A DNA stretch of 64,000 nucleotides from the NCBI GenBank assembly GCA_025738555.1, contig JAOVFP010000021.1:2108001-2172000 (forward strand), written 5' to 3'. Below, piece after piece: positions 35,330 to 46,733 of this stretch (position 1 is the first letter of the stretch; the number at the start of each line of letters is the position of its first letter). Under the pieces are notes generated by a model. That model made no database searches. It saw only the letters and a program-made list of their open reading frames with translations, and was not told the DNA's origin. Origin of the DNA: Cyathus striatus (lineage: Eukaryota > Basidiomycota > Agaricomycetes > Agaricales > Nidulariaceae). The position numbers and the translations under genes are program-made.

Positions 35330-35480
35330 TCCTAATCAGAGGAATGCGAGCCGCTGGCGTGTCCGTCCAGTGTTAAGGTCCTAAAGTTGAAAAGGAGAGC
35401 GTTAGCGACGTAGACGAGAAGCGTGACAGCGCAACAGGGATCGGAACTTCGAGACGAAGTTCTAGGGTGTGTTTTGAGTG
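35330..35480. repeat. Fragment of the LTR family seen at 41.1-41.8 kb
   Basis: About 150 bases resemble the start of the solo LTR at 41,065. Shared phrases include GAATGCGAGC, GCGTTAGCGACGTA-like sequence and GAACTTCGAGACGAAGTTCT (a perfect palindrome, AACTTCG with CGAAGTT). Confidence 0.7.
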
Positions 35481-36773
35481 ATTGAAACTTGACGATAGGG
35501 AAAAGAGCCTGCTGGGGACACGGCGATAGCAACAGGCAGGGGTTGGGGTGAGGAGGGGCTGGGGCTGTTGCGGATGGTGGGTGTATGGTGATGCTGGGCG
35601 CTATGCGCCCGCCGCTGCCGCTCCTCCTGTGGCACACCACCCTTGACGTCCCCCCTTGCCGCGGCTGTCGGGCGCTGTTGCCGTCGACACGGGCTATACG
35701 CCCGCCCGCCCGCCGCCGCCCCTCCTGCCGCGCACCACCTACGTCCTTCTCCTTGTTGTGACTGTCGGGCGCTCTCCGCCATCCTCGTCGCTCCCCTCAC
35801 TACGCACCCGCAGCCGTCACCCCTGCCGTGCACCAGCCTCGTCGTCCCTCTGTCCTCCATGTTGTGGCCTTCGGGCGTTGTCCTCGTACTTGTTGCGGGT
35901 GTTGGCGGTTGTCGTCGTTGTGGATGATGGGCATTGTTGTAAGCGCGTCATTGCGAGCATACGTAGGGGCGTTGGTGGGGCTGGGCGATGTGGGCGATGC
36001 CGTGGGTGTTGAGGGCCGTCGGATACTGAGAAAGGGATGCGTTGAAGGGGGCCTGGATGACGTCGTCACGCAGGGGGCGAGGGAAGAGGGGGAGACCGGG
36101 TAACGTGGCATCGACAGAGTTCATACCAGCGGCGTCGTTGTCGTTGCACAGGGAAAGAGGAGGGAGGAAGGGGAGCTGAGTTACGTGGCAGGAGAGGGGC
36201 CGAGATGGTGGTGGTGTTTGGTTGTGGGGGCACGAGTGGTGGTGGTGGTGGTGGTGGTGGTGGTGAGAGGCTGGGGCTATCGAACGAGGTGGAGAGGGGA
36301 TGTACCTAGTAACAAGCGACGTCGCATTGATATCGCTGTAGGTCTTGAGGAGGGGGATGTTGAGGTTCTGACGGAGGGGGAGGAGGTGTTGCGTCGTAGG
36401 CAAGCCCGATATGATTGCCTAATTTGGTCACACCAATAATGACCACATACACTGCCGTCTCTATACTCGTTCATTTAGCAACGAGGGTATCTACTGCGTC
36501 GACAAGCCCTTCTTTCCGTCCAGTCCAAGGGGGGGAAGGTGGGCTGGGTTACGTGGCGTTCATGCCGTTATTGCCAGCAACGTCGATGTTGGAGGGGTCT
36601 TGAGGTGGTGCTGGGTGACGTGGCGTCGATGCAACTCTTGCTAGCGGCATCGGAGGAAGGAAGGGACGGAGGGGACTTGAGAATCAGATGAGGGGAACGT
36701 CATTGAGTAGCACGTGACATAGGCAACGAGATGCCAGTCAAGTCGACTAAAGTGATGCGCAACATGCCCTTGA
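35481..36773. repeat. GC-rich degenerate tandem DNA with a (GGT)9 run
   Basis: A GC-rich block unlike its surroundings. It contains a (GGT)9 microsatellite at about 36,238-36,264 and several degenerate units built on ACGTGGCGTCGATGC and AGCGGCRTCG-like phrases (for example near 36,100, 36,550 and 36,620). Long frames on both strands here, including one with ten consecutive histidines, are by-products of composition. Confidence 0.6.
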
Positions 36774-37417
36774 GGGTATTCACAGCATTATTAATTTGCG
36801 ATATTCGCTACAAGTAAGATGGGCTATGTATTACTTATTTCTGTAACTGGATAGGAACAACAATGCTATTAACAGATTATCCATCATAATCATGATATTA
36901 GGGGAGTTCAATCTCGGCGATACGCGATACAACTACAGCTGTTTTGTAACTCGCGCTAAACTTTTTCAGCAGGATTGTAGTGTTGCTGTCTGGTATGTAG
37001 CGACGTGACAAAACGGCCAAGTTTGAACTCCCATATTAGAAATAGAACGCCAGGGCCATTATCAGTACACTGCCAGTCGTAAACTTTCCAAAAGGTCTGA
37101 TATAGCAAACCGTACATACATAATCAGCGGCATTGCCTGGTCATATAATAAATGATAACGGACCACCCAACCATGGAAACAAATAGATGGAGAAAACGAG
37201 TGCGATTATGAACACCACTGGTTTGGTTAGATATCGAAGCAATGAATCACTACAGATATCTATCCAAACACAGGCCGAATTGAAACAGCTGTTATCTTTA
37301 TTTTATCCTCATTCTCCTCCACGCTTGCAGGCATCGTGAATCGTACAATTGATGACTCTCTGGGAGATTCACAGACGTCTCAATTGCCATTATACTTGCC
37401 AAGAGCGGGTGTTTGGC
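36774..37417. repeat. Segmental duplicate of 2,215-2,932
   Basis: The two regions align over upstream sequence and the first coding part of the membrane-protein gene. This copy carries a 131-bp MITE insertion and lacks about 90 bases that include the start codon of the other copy. Confidence 0.8.
36902..37032. mobile_element. 131-bp MITE with 7-bp target duplication
   Basis: Terminal inverted repeats GGGAGTTCAA (10 bp, perfect) bound the element. The 7-bp direct repeat ATATTAG flanks it (36,895-36,901 and 37,033-37,039). The duplicate locus at 2,338-2,344 has a single ATATTAG with no insertion and so preserves the empty site. Confidence 0.88.
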
Positions 37418-38798
37418 AAGACCAGACTTGTAAAACGTGTCCGATAAATCCTGATCCATCAAGAGCGTTTATGAAAACATATACCGCTGCGACATACAGT
37501 CCTGATAAAAATAATATTTCGATAACTATGGGCTTTGAAGGTACGCATACCACTATTTTGTGGAGAATTGATATGAACTGTGAACGTAATATCTCTTAGG
37601 AACTGCGATATGTGTATTTTTTATTCTAGCAAACAACCTAGTACCTCATGTCGCCACTACAACAACGGCTAACTTTACTATCGACGGACAGCTAGTTGGA
37701 GATTTCACTCATTCCCCCGATAACACCTCTAACATTCTTTTCAACCAACTGGCGTTTAACAAGATTGATCTTCCGAACGGGATACATCAATTGGTCATCT
37801 CTGCGTCTGGCATTAGGTCTGATGTTTTTATAAATTTCGACTATGCCATTTATACGTATGTCGTATCAAATATCTTTATTCTCATACAGTTTGTCACTTA
37901 ATTGTCAGGTATGATGACGGCGTTGACGCCGCTGCTGTAGAGCAGGTGTTCCGCCCGCACCGCAAAACGCGGATTTTATTTGTTTTCATTACCGCTGCCT
38001 CGTTACTTACATGCTATCTATCACATGACCTTTTCTCAGTAGCTACATAAGTGTCGTACATACGCTCGGAGAATACAGCTTCGTATTCCCCCTCACTTCA
38101 CCCTTAATGCGAGCTCACTAGGATCTGGAGGTTGGACGGATGCGCCAACCACTTGCAACAATTCTTTGTCGAGAGGATACCACCAACCGGTATTCCTCCT
38201 CTTCACCGCCCCAAGTTCCTCTTCCAGAACCAGCTCTAAGTCATATTCCGTATACCCCATTGTCGGTGGAGTTGTGGGAGCGGTACTTTTCATTGGTGCA
38301 GTTATGGGCTATTTCTTCTTCTCTAACTGGAGAAATCGGAAGCGACAAATTCAACCATCTGGAGACACTAGCAGTGGCGACACCATTCGTGCTCTCTTTC
38401 CCTGACGGTAACGATTATAACACAACAAAAAAGGCGAATAATGATTTTAACCTGTCGGAGCCAAATCAACTTTTCTCTCGAACGTCCAACTTACATTGAG
38501 CTACGCACCACTACCAGACCATGTCCGCCGTGCGCGCCAAGCTGAGATACAGCGACGCTTACGCGCTGTCAACCAAGAAATGAATGCTCTACAAGCAGAA
38601 TTACGAGTTCATAGGACGCCTGGTGCGGGGGCGGGGGGAGTTGCGATGGCTGGGAGCGGAAGGGATGGCGGTACGGTAAGTGGAGTACGGGAACAGATGC
38701 AAGCAATGCAGGCTCAGATTGAGCTGTTGCAATCTCAGTAGCAGAGTCCATGGGCACAGGGATTGACGGATGATCATCTGCCAGGGTATACCCTATGA
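37285..38798 (+). pseudogene. Single-pass membrane protein of mushroom type, broken
   Basis: Coding pieces are about 37,290-37,540, 37,630-37,855, 37,909-37,935, then 38,110-38,405 and 38,496-38,798. The plan is that of a common mushroom family: an extracellular beta-rich part (NRTIDDSLGDS, QTCKTCPINPD, TANFTIDGQLVGDF, INFDYAIYT), a Ser/Pro linker, one membrane helix (VGGVVGAVLFIGAVMGYFFF) with basic stop-transfer (NWRNRKRQ), and a coiled cytoplasmic tail (AEIQRRLRAVNQEMNALQAEL) ending in LPGYTL. Defects: the start codon and signal start are deleted, an LTR-like fragment interrupts it at 37,936, frames change around 38,160-38,500, and a TAG at 38,739 (probably from CAG) precedes the conserved tail WAQGLTDDHLPGYT. 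The family's function is unknown. Confidence 0.75.
37936..38100. repeat. LTR-like fragment inserted in the membrane-protein gene
   Basis: Begins TGTAGAGCAGGTGTTCCGCC, closely matching the 5' end of the solo LTR at 52,470. The right boundary is approximate, set where the coding sequence GGWTDAPTTCN resumes. Confidence 0.55.
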
Positions 38799-39464
38799 AT
38801 GCTTCATTCGTTCACTGTTGATTAATGTAGAAGCGGTAGTATTTCTTCCTTGATGGGCATAAAACCTGCTTTGTATTATGTGAACGACATGTCCTAGGAG
38901 TCCCGCAAGCTATCAATATATATGGTCAGAAATGCGACAATCTATTGAAAATAACCAGTAACAACATACAATTGTAAGGCACATCGTGCGATAGCCACTA
39001 AGTTTCCGAACAAGAAATTTAGCTTTGCGAGGCTCACCTGAAGCTTCTTCGACAGCTTTGTAGGTAGTGAGGGAGAGAATAGTGTCACGTAGCACGTTTA
39101 CATTGGTTGGATTGAGTAAGAAACATTATGTAATCAGTGGCCCTTGTTTATACTACATGCTGGCGAAGAATACATGAATTTCATGAAGTTTCCAATACTT
39201 TTCTTCCCAAATAATTGTACATATTGATTTCTCACTGGGCTTGAATCTTGTGACCGTCACGTTCGTGACAACACGAGCTTCCGATAAACCCGAGCATCTG
39301 ATTGACGATAGTATAATCGCCCTAAACGTGTTAGACGGCGGTATTAAGGAACTGCAGACCAAGCGAAGTGAAACCCCAAAAGAAGCATACTTTTTCGCAT
39401 AAAAGGCCAAGCCTCGCACCACATCCCCTCTTATCCCTCCTCCCTTCTTTCTCGCTTGACCAGA
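38799..39464. other. Intergenic
   Basis: A minus-strand frame at 39,153-39,422 (89 codons) has no recognisable domain. Nothing else is supported. Confidence 0.4.
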
Positions 39465-39894
39465 ATGTCATTTACATGTCAAGATTTCGATTGTTCTCGC
39501 TCATTTTCGACTTTCAAAGGAATGTGCATGCACGCGAGAGCTAAGAACCACACGCTCCACGCGTGTGAAAGTTGCGAGAGAACATTTGTTAATAGGCATG
39601 CTCTTAGTCAAGTGCGTTGATAGGACCTTCTCCCGTACCTGTATTTTCATTTCTCCTTCATTGCAGCACCTGAATTCCAGTATTCACGCGTATGACACTA
39701 CCGACGAAGACTCGAATGAGAGCGACAACTACTGGGATGATTCGGATTCGGATTTATCATCGCCAACCATTTTGACAGTCTTGCTGCTAACTTTTCGAGG
39801 ATGCTTAAGATGTGATTGTCTTTTTGGGTATGGTTTTTTTTCGACCTCGTGCTTCAAGGTGCTGATCATGAGTTTTGAAGCTAGAGGGCTGTGA
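39465..39894 (+). CDS. Two-finger C2H2 zinc-finger protein
   Basis: Exons 39465-39611 and 39667-39894 encode 124 residues; the 55-nt intron (GTGCGT donor, GCAG acceptor) falls inside the second finger. Finger 1 is C-x4-C, twelve residues, H-x5-H (CQDFDC ... HARAKNH). Finger 2 is C-x2-C, twelve residues, H-x5-H (CESC ... HLNSSIH). H-x5-H spacing is seen in RNA- or DNA-binding fingers of the U1-like kind. An acidic stretch (TTDEDSNESDNYWDDSDSD) follows, which could be an activation or interaction region. The last 40 residues are hydrophobic and Cys-rich and may instead be an unspliced intron read-through, so the C-terminus is uncertain. Role unknown. Confidence 0.65.
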
Positions 39895-40450
39895 TGGCGG
39901 CCAACTCGTTGTTCTATTACAATTAGTTGGCCATCTTTACAGGCCTCTTGAACCGATTTTTGTCGTCTTGAACGTTCGAATTTTTTCTTGGTATTTCGTT
40001 TTACGGTTGTGACTTGTCCCGGTAAGGAATTCCACTAACAGACAACTGTTATTCTGTACGTATTTTTGAACTATTGTATGATACCGGTCGAGGTGTGTTT
40101 TTGTAAGTACCTATAGCTTTCTAGTAGATAACGTTAGCGCTATTTACTTAACGACATGAACGAATGAAAATGTTACCTTTTGTTCCAAGTTTTCTGAATA
40201 GTTCAACGATAAGGACTGAGGAGTAATCTCAATCTTCTACGGCACAAAGTAGTATTGACACTAAACCGTTAGAATAATCAATAGTATCCTCCAGCTCAAG
40301 GCACCGTTGTACGCGCCTTAGGAAGGAGTTTCTATTAGTACCCACTCTTCATCTTATTATTCTTCTACCACCATCCCGATACCTGCACACTGTGGTTACC
40401 CAAGTAGTAAATTGTACGAAAAAACTATGCTAACCACCAAAATCAGCTCC

Positions 40451-40777
40451 TCACAAGTTTTTTCCGTAAATATCGTTCCGTATAGTTTCAATTTCTCCAA
40501 GAAGAGAGGGTGCGAGATCCTCCAAGTGAACGACCCCAGTGCGTTCGTCCAATTCATCGATGGTAAATATTTCGTGGATTGCTCGCGATATGTTTACGAT
40601 GTCGTCGTCATGGACAAGGCTTGCTGGCCCATACGAAAGCCAGGTATCTTTCCAATCGTCCACCCACACCTTCAACCGCCATGCCTGGAGCCGCTTTGCA
40701 ATCTCCTTGGTCTGTAAGTCTGTTGGGGCAGCGATTGGTTTCATTGAATTTGTTGAAGAGTTGGAATTGTAAGCCAT
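40451..40777 (-). CDS. Hypothetical 108-residue protein
   Basis: An uninterrupted minus-strand frame starts MAYNSNSSTNSMKPIAAP and contains an unusual Trp-rich part (AWRLKVWVDDWKDTWLSYGP) and an acidic middle. It has no signal peptide or membrane helix. Codon use looks less random than in surrounding frames, but no family is recognised and it could be a transposon remnant. Confidence 0.3.
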   Translation of the reverse strand: MAYNSNSSTNSMKPIAAPTDLQTKEIAKRLQAWRLKVWVDDWKDTWLSYGPASLVHDDDIVNISRAIHEIFTIDELDERTGVVHLEDLAPSLLGEIETIRNDIYGKNL

Positions 40778-41064
40778 CTGTCGGAGATATTGCTAGAGAC
40801 AAAAGGCAGTATACTATCCTTCAGAAGCTTCAATCTTCACTTAAGGATATGTTCAAACTTCAGAATCAATCAATCCAGAATCAAAGTTTCGAATATTGTC
40901 GCCAAGCATGAAGTCCGGGAGCATCATGTGATCACGCAATGTTGATGTCTGTGTGGCAGGACTCGCGGTCCTGGTCAATGTCGGAGACGACGACGACGAC
41001 GACAACGACGAGTGCAACTTTAACTTGTTATCTTCAAACTACGACTGAGCTCTCATATACGCGC

Positions 41065-41833
41065 TGAAGAGGAGGAAGTGTTGTTGAAGGTTCCTCGACG
41101 AAGAATGCGAGCGGTTAGCGCGTCCGTCTAACCTTAAGGTTCTAAGGTAGGGTAAAAGAGTGTGTTAGCGACGTAATTGAGTGAAACGACGACGCAACAA
41201 GGAGCAGAACTTCGAGACGAAGTTCTGGAACGAATTCGGAAAAATGAGACTTGGTGAGAACAATCAGAACGAGTGATACGACGACTCAGAGACAGAACGA
41301 GAGAGAGTGAGAGGTAGAAACGAGGGGTGAATTTCACTGAAGTACGATAGACCTAGATACACAGTTTAAATAAGAAGAGAAAGGGGAATATACCTAAAAG
41401 GGGTGAATAAAATTTTGTTAAACCCAAGGAGGTGATAAGGACTGGACTACGGTTTCAAGGAGAGTAAGACTGAGAGAATGAAAAATAAATGTAGAGAAGT
41501 CTTGAAGCGACGGCGAGGGGGAGGGGCAGATGTAGAGTTGTTGGCCCAAGCAATGTGGTGTGACCGATGCCCGGATGAAACTTGCTGTCTTGTGCATGCG
41601 TATCGAGGTCCGTTGCTTCGCAACTCTTATTAGAGTACCTGTAGCATACTTCCGTGTGTGTCCGAGGTTTGAGATTTGAGCAAATTCGGTCGGATGTTGA
41701 GAGCGTTTGAGATGTGCTCGGGAGGACGGTTCAGTGGCAGACGCGTTGACGTGCTTGATGGGAAAGTCACGTGATGACGCCGGAACGCGTCAGAACGTCG
41801 ATTCTACCATGCAGGCAGAAAGCCTGCTCTACA
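41065..41833 (-). mobile_element. Solo LTR (769 bp) with GCGC duplication
   Basis: On the minus strand it begins TGTAGAGCAGGCTTTCTGCC and ends with CA at 41,065. The 4-bp direct repeat GCGC flanks it (41,061-41,064 and 41,834-41,837). TG...CA ends with a 4-bp duplication are typical of LTR retrotransposons. No internal coding region remains. It shares the AACTTCGAGACGAAGTT palindrome with the fragment at 35.3 kb. Confidence 0.7.
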
Positions 41834-41837
41834 GCGC

Positions 41838-43784
41838 TTTCATCACATAAAGATTGGTGTAGCATCCAGCCTCCACATGATGGTCTCCTGGAGCTCAGAG
41901 GTCGACGTCTCAGAGCTCCCAGTCAAAAGTCGGTCTAAGGAAATCGAGCCATATCCATTGAGTTCTGAAGTATATATACCACTAGATCTCGCGAGAAAAA
42001 ATAGAATACATAGATTTTTCTCTAGTTAGATCCAACTATGTCGAGGGTAGTCTAGTACCAAGGAGATTCCAATTAGCCTAGCTGTTGTTTTCTGGCAGGG
42101 TGTAGCGACATCTATTCCTATCGTAACCAAATTCTAGCTTCATCTCAGGTCATTTAGGCACATCTAATGAACATATTTATGTTAAAATTTGTATATTGGA
42201 AATATTTCTAGGGACATCTATTGGTATCTAAGCAATTCTAATGCTATTATTGACTTTACCAACCACTTCCCAACTACCTGTACTATGTGCTGCACGTGAA
42301 ACATGGTTCAGTATGAGGGAATATATCTACAATATACATAAGTTAGTAGTATGAACGATAAAATTTTTATTAAAGCATACCTTGCATACACATGTTCATC
42401 AGGCGTGCATTACAGCGCAAAACCACTCCCCAAACTTGACTTCACAACCACTACTAGCAGCCAAAGCCGAACCTTTCCAATGGACTATCGTGCGTGAAGA
42501 AATGCGAGTGTGGAGGGTTAAATTTGGGCTGAATGGCGAAGTGCAGCAGCGAGGGTGCCTGGTGATGTGGATGTGTCATGTTGTATGTCGACATGATGAT
42601 CTTCGTTGTTCCGTTGCGGTGACTACTACATTACGATACACAAGAAAAAAACCCGTAAGGTCGATGTATAAGGCAGAATTGCAACTATACCACTTACGTT
42701 ACAAAATATGCAAGCTTGTCATTATGGCATAGGCTTGTTCTGCTGGTATAAACACCCTTTCTCAGCTCTGCCTAAGTACAATATCCTCCTCTTTAGAGAA
42801 AGAGTCTGAGTAATGGGAGGGAGCAAGAGTTCGAACTTGGAAGAGGGGAGCATCGGAAAGTTTGGCAGCTGGCATAATTGTGTAAGTACAAAAGTTGGTG
42901 GAAGGGAAAGGAAAGATCTGTCGCATGCTGCATGTAAATGGCAGTTTATACTAATGGAGAAGGAAACAAGAGCCTTACGCGACAGTTTTCACACCATGTT
43001 GTTTATCCTAGACATCCTTCGCTATGCTTAGATTGTACCCAGAAAAAGCGGGAAGGGTATCTCGCAAGTTTGATTGTGTAAAGTTGCCAAGACCTTTAAT
43101 TGTCGCTTGTAAGTCACTTGGCAATATATTTTTAGATTTTGCTAGCTTTCGCTAGACATAAATCTAACAAGTATATCTCGTTCGATGTGGCTCAATATCG
43201 CTAGACCGACTTTTGACTGGGGCTGAAAGTTGATGCTCTGGTCATCACTTGAGGTGTTAAGCAACTGACTGCAGTCTATATCGATATCATAAGAGTGGTA
43301 TTGTTGTCCATTGAAACAAATCCTATATAGCAAAATAGTAAGAGTGGAAAGTACTAACCAGTTTTTGTATCCCCCACCCTGGCCATCTAGGAAGCATCGA
43401 GCTTGATGCCAAATTGCCGCCGGTCCTATGTGAGATCACTTGCAATACTTGTGGACTCTACACTGAGGAATAGGTAGTAGGTTGAGTGATTGCATGAGAG
43501 TCGAGTCCCGCTGTTGAATTTGTCTCATCGCTCCAGTAGGATACTCCGATAGAAAGAAGCATCGAGATCGACGCCCAATTGCCGCCGGCACTAAGTGGCG
43601 TCATTCTTACAAAGTCATCCCGACATTTGTTGTTCGGTGCATCAAATGAACTTCATTCATCCTCTCCTCCGCATCCTACCGCACCCACTACTCTTTATAC
43701 CAAATTTTGTGCTATAAAATAATATGTAACGTATGAAAACATAGGTCTTTGACTAGTATTTTCATGATCATGTCTTCCAATTCT
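41838..43784. other. Intergenic with small duplications
   Basis: No gene supported. Two similar segments (GAAGCATCGAG...TTGCCGCCGG) lie near 43,391 and 43,556. Open frames at 42,382-42,732 (+) and 43,142-43,333 (-) are unrecognised. Confidence 0.4.
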
Positions 43785-44000
43785 ACTACTACTTTCAAAG
43801 CTTTCTTAAACGACAATAATGCGCGTCGACAAACTTTGCAGCATATGCAGTAATAACTGCTGCGGAACAGGTGGGGTGGTGAAGGTCTTTTTGCTACGCT
43901 CAAGGGATAGTAAAATTTTCATGGTATAGGTTTTGCGTTCTTCGCGAGAGATAGCGGCAAAGCTCTTCGTGTCCAGCGTGTCGAAATCACCGTAGCTTAT
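43785..44000 (+). pseudogene. Decayed fragment of the 241-residue gene family
   Basis: The 5' part of the gene at 13,605 is recognisable here, including its leader (CTACT...CAAAGCTTTCTT). The frame reads GGEGLFATLKG and then, after a stop, GFAFFARDSGKALRV, matching GGEDLFSTLKG and GFALFFSSDHGKALRV. It has frame breaks and stops, and the later exons are missing or too diverged to see. Confidence 0.7.
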
Positions 44001-44659
44001 TAAGCATAGTGCACTTACAACCCCAGTGGATGCTTATAAGCCGACTGCTCTTACTTTTCGCAATGTACGTAGGATTCTAATCGAAGATGACGGGTGGATT
44101 GGTGGTTCTTGCAACACGTTTTTCCGCTTTCGGCGGCCGGTGTCGGGATTCGGGAATAAAGGTGGTGTAGTACTTAAATGCGAGAATGCGAACCTTGGTA
44201 AAATATCATACATGCAGGAGATTGAATACTTATTCGAAAATTGAAATTGAATATTAAGTGAACATTTAATCCAGTTATTTCAATTAGTACAGTACTTACA
44301 ACTGAATGGCATGAGACGCAAGATATATAATATAAGAGAGGACAAGAAGGGGGAAACGTAAGCGGAGCGGAAACTTGAAACACAGCCCTGATCAGATCAA
44401 GAACCAAACAGAGAAAAACACGTGCGGCATTCCGTCAGGTCCACGAATTTTGAGCCGACTCGACTCATCTTCCCGCTCCAACACCCATCTATAATTCTGC
44501 TATTCTCTCTGCCATTCTCTAGCTTGTACATTCGTCCTTATTCTATGACCCTATAACGACCCAAACTACATCAGAAACAGCCCATCTTTTTACCGTGATA
44601 CGAACCAAAACTAGCACAAACCAACCGCAATTTTAAGCACAAAGAAGCACAGAAACATC

Positions 44660-46072
44660 ATGTCTATTAGAACCAGCAGCGATACTCCCGTCTCTCCTTC
44701 CAGGCGTCGTACGAGATCCAACTCGGTCTCGCCCCCTATTCTCTCGTTCACGCCTGCTCCTATCCAGGGAGACTCCAAGCGCATGCAGAACATTACGAGG
44801 GATGTGATGAAGAGCTTTGAGGGCATCAACGTGGAGGTTGTAGAGATCTCTGAGGACGGCGAGGAAGAGGAGAATGTGGGGGGTGTTGTTGAGCGTCGGT
44901 TGAATGGAGCTGCGAATGGGTCTGCGGGAGGGGGAGATAAGAGTTCTAAGGAAGCGCTGGAGCTGAAGAAGATAGATTGGGAGATCCCGCGCAAGCTGCT
45001 GCATAGCTCTATAGGTGCGTTGCGTTACTCTGCTCGACTGTGACTACTCCTGTCTGTGTTGTGTTACTCTGTGCATGCCACGCTCGCGTGTTGCTCGTGC
45101 GTGGGACACGCTTGGTGTTCTCGCTTTACCCCTCTCCCCCCGCACTTCTCTCTATTGCAATCTCGTTCCTGTCGTCTCTCCCTAAAATGTCTCATGCTGA
45201 TAGCTGCTTGTAGGGTTCCTGACACTCTACTTGTACGTCTCGAATGGTGACGTCAAGAGGGTGGTCTTTGTCCTCTGGAGTGCGCTGTGCGTCATCGTCC
45301 CCGCGGACATTTTGCGCTTCAACTCCTCGCGCTTCGAGCGCACGTATGAGAAGGCACTGGGCTTTCTTATGCGCGAGAGCGAGAAGGTGTGTTTGACTTC
45401 CTTTTGCTCTCTTCACTCCGAGCGGGACCTGATGCTTCTTCTCCTGTAGCATTCGGTAAATGGTGTGATATGGTATATACTCGGTGTCAACTTTGCATTG
45501 GCATTCTACCCTAACGATATTGCAACTGTCGCTATTCTCATGTACGTTCCCTTCTCTCCCTCCTCCCTTCATTGCATTTGACTAACTCACTTCTTCCTGT
45601 AGCCTATCCTGGGCGGACACAGCAGCATCTACAGTAGGCCGCCTATACTCAGCAACATCACCAAAACTGCCCGCGCGGGTACCTTTCCTTCGTCTCCCCC
45701 TCGCTCCGCGGAAGTCGCTCGCAGGGTTCCTAGCGGCCACAGCTACAGGCGCACTAGTCGCCCTCGGATTCTGGGGGTGCATTGCCCCCGTGCGCGAGGG
45801 CGTCTCGTGGTCCCTCGAGAAAGGCATATTTGGGAGCGGTGCGTTGGCAGGCTGGGTGGGGTTGGCTGTTGTTAGTGTTGTGGCGGGGGTGGTTAGTGGT
45901 GTTGCTGAGGCTTTGGGTGAGTCTTTTTGATACTTTTTTGGGGTGGGATGGGGCTGATATGTGTTGGGTGGTTGTAGATTTGGGAGAGGCAGATGATAAT
46001 TTGACGTTGCCGATCATTTCTGGGGGGTGCATTTTGGCGTTTTTTAAGGCGCTGCAGTGGGTTTGGTCATAG
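44660..46072 (+). CDS. DGK1: CTP-dependent diacylglycerol kinase
   Basis: Exons 44660-45014, 45214-45386, 45450-45541, 45603-45916 and 45978-46072 encode 342 residues. The enzyme phosphorylates diacylglycerol to phosphatidic acid with CTP at the ER and nuclear membrane, balancing lipid stores against membrane synthesis. Recognition rests on the cytidylyltransferase-like core: WEIPRKLLHSSIGF, VPADILRFNSSRFERTYEKALGFLMRESEK, GVIWYILGVNFALAFYPNDI, then SWADTAASTVGR, and a C-terminal EADDNLTLPIISG. Several hydrophobic segments are present. The Ser/Arg-rich N-terminal 100 residues are poorly conserved in the family and may be regulatory. Intron 1 is 199 nt, longer than the others (about 61 nt). 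The gene appears intact. Confidence 0.92.
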
Positions 46073-46733
46073 GTTTTGATCACGTGATGCTGTTCGCGTT
46101 TGGTTGTCCGTTTGTTTTTTTTCAATTTATCTTTTGGGTGCTAGCCTACTACTATAACATTGCTATACTGCGAGACTTCGTTGCGTGATGTGGTGTATAC
46201 ATCTTCTAGACGTTTGTGATACTTATTATCTCAGCACATCAAGTATTAATGATACCTTACGCCGATAATACATACCCTTCTTTTTTTCTGCTTCGTTGCG
46301 TGTGGTTGGGACTCGGAGACCGGGTGAGTAGATATGCTCCTGCTCAGCATAATTCTACTCAAACCGGACTTACCCAGCGACGTCGTACCCATGGCTCCTG
46401 AACCAAAGCGTTCGCTGCATCCATGAATCGTGTGTGGCATTTAATTATCATACCTTCACGTGACCAACACGTTTCTCCTGCAGTTGGAATCGCTATAAAT
46501 ATGCAACTACAGATTAACTCTGATTCTTCTCTTCATCTCGTTTCTCCCCGCCACCCTTTATCCACATGCGATCTGCTCGCTATCTGTGAGTCATCTCACT
46601 AGCAATTCCCTGTGTACATCAAGTAACTTGAACAGGTCTAGTTTGGGAGCATCTCGATTGAACAATCAATTCTCCCTGGGGATGGCTTGTTCCGTCTGAT
46701 CCAACAAATCTGACGGTACAGGATGAGCGAGCA
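46073..46733. other. Intergenic, likely promoter of the MYND gene
   Basis: A TATAAATATG motif lies near 46,492. A possible small upstream exon (ATG at about 46,566, GTGAGT donor) does not join in frame. Confidence 0.4.

Noticed and set aside
35462..36439. Frames of 84-151 codons including a run of ten histidines
   Set aside because: Produced by the GC-rich block and the (GGT)9 microsatellite.
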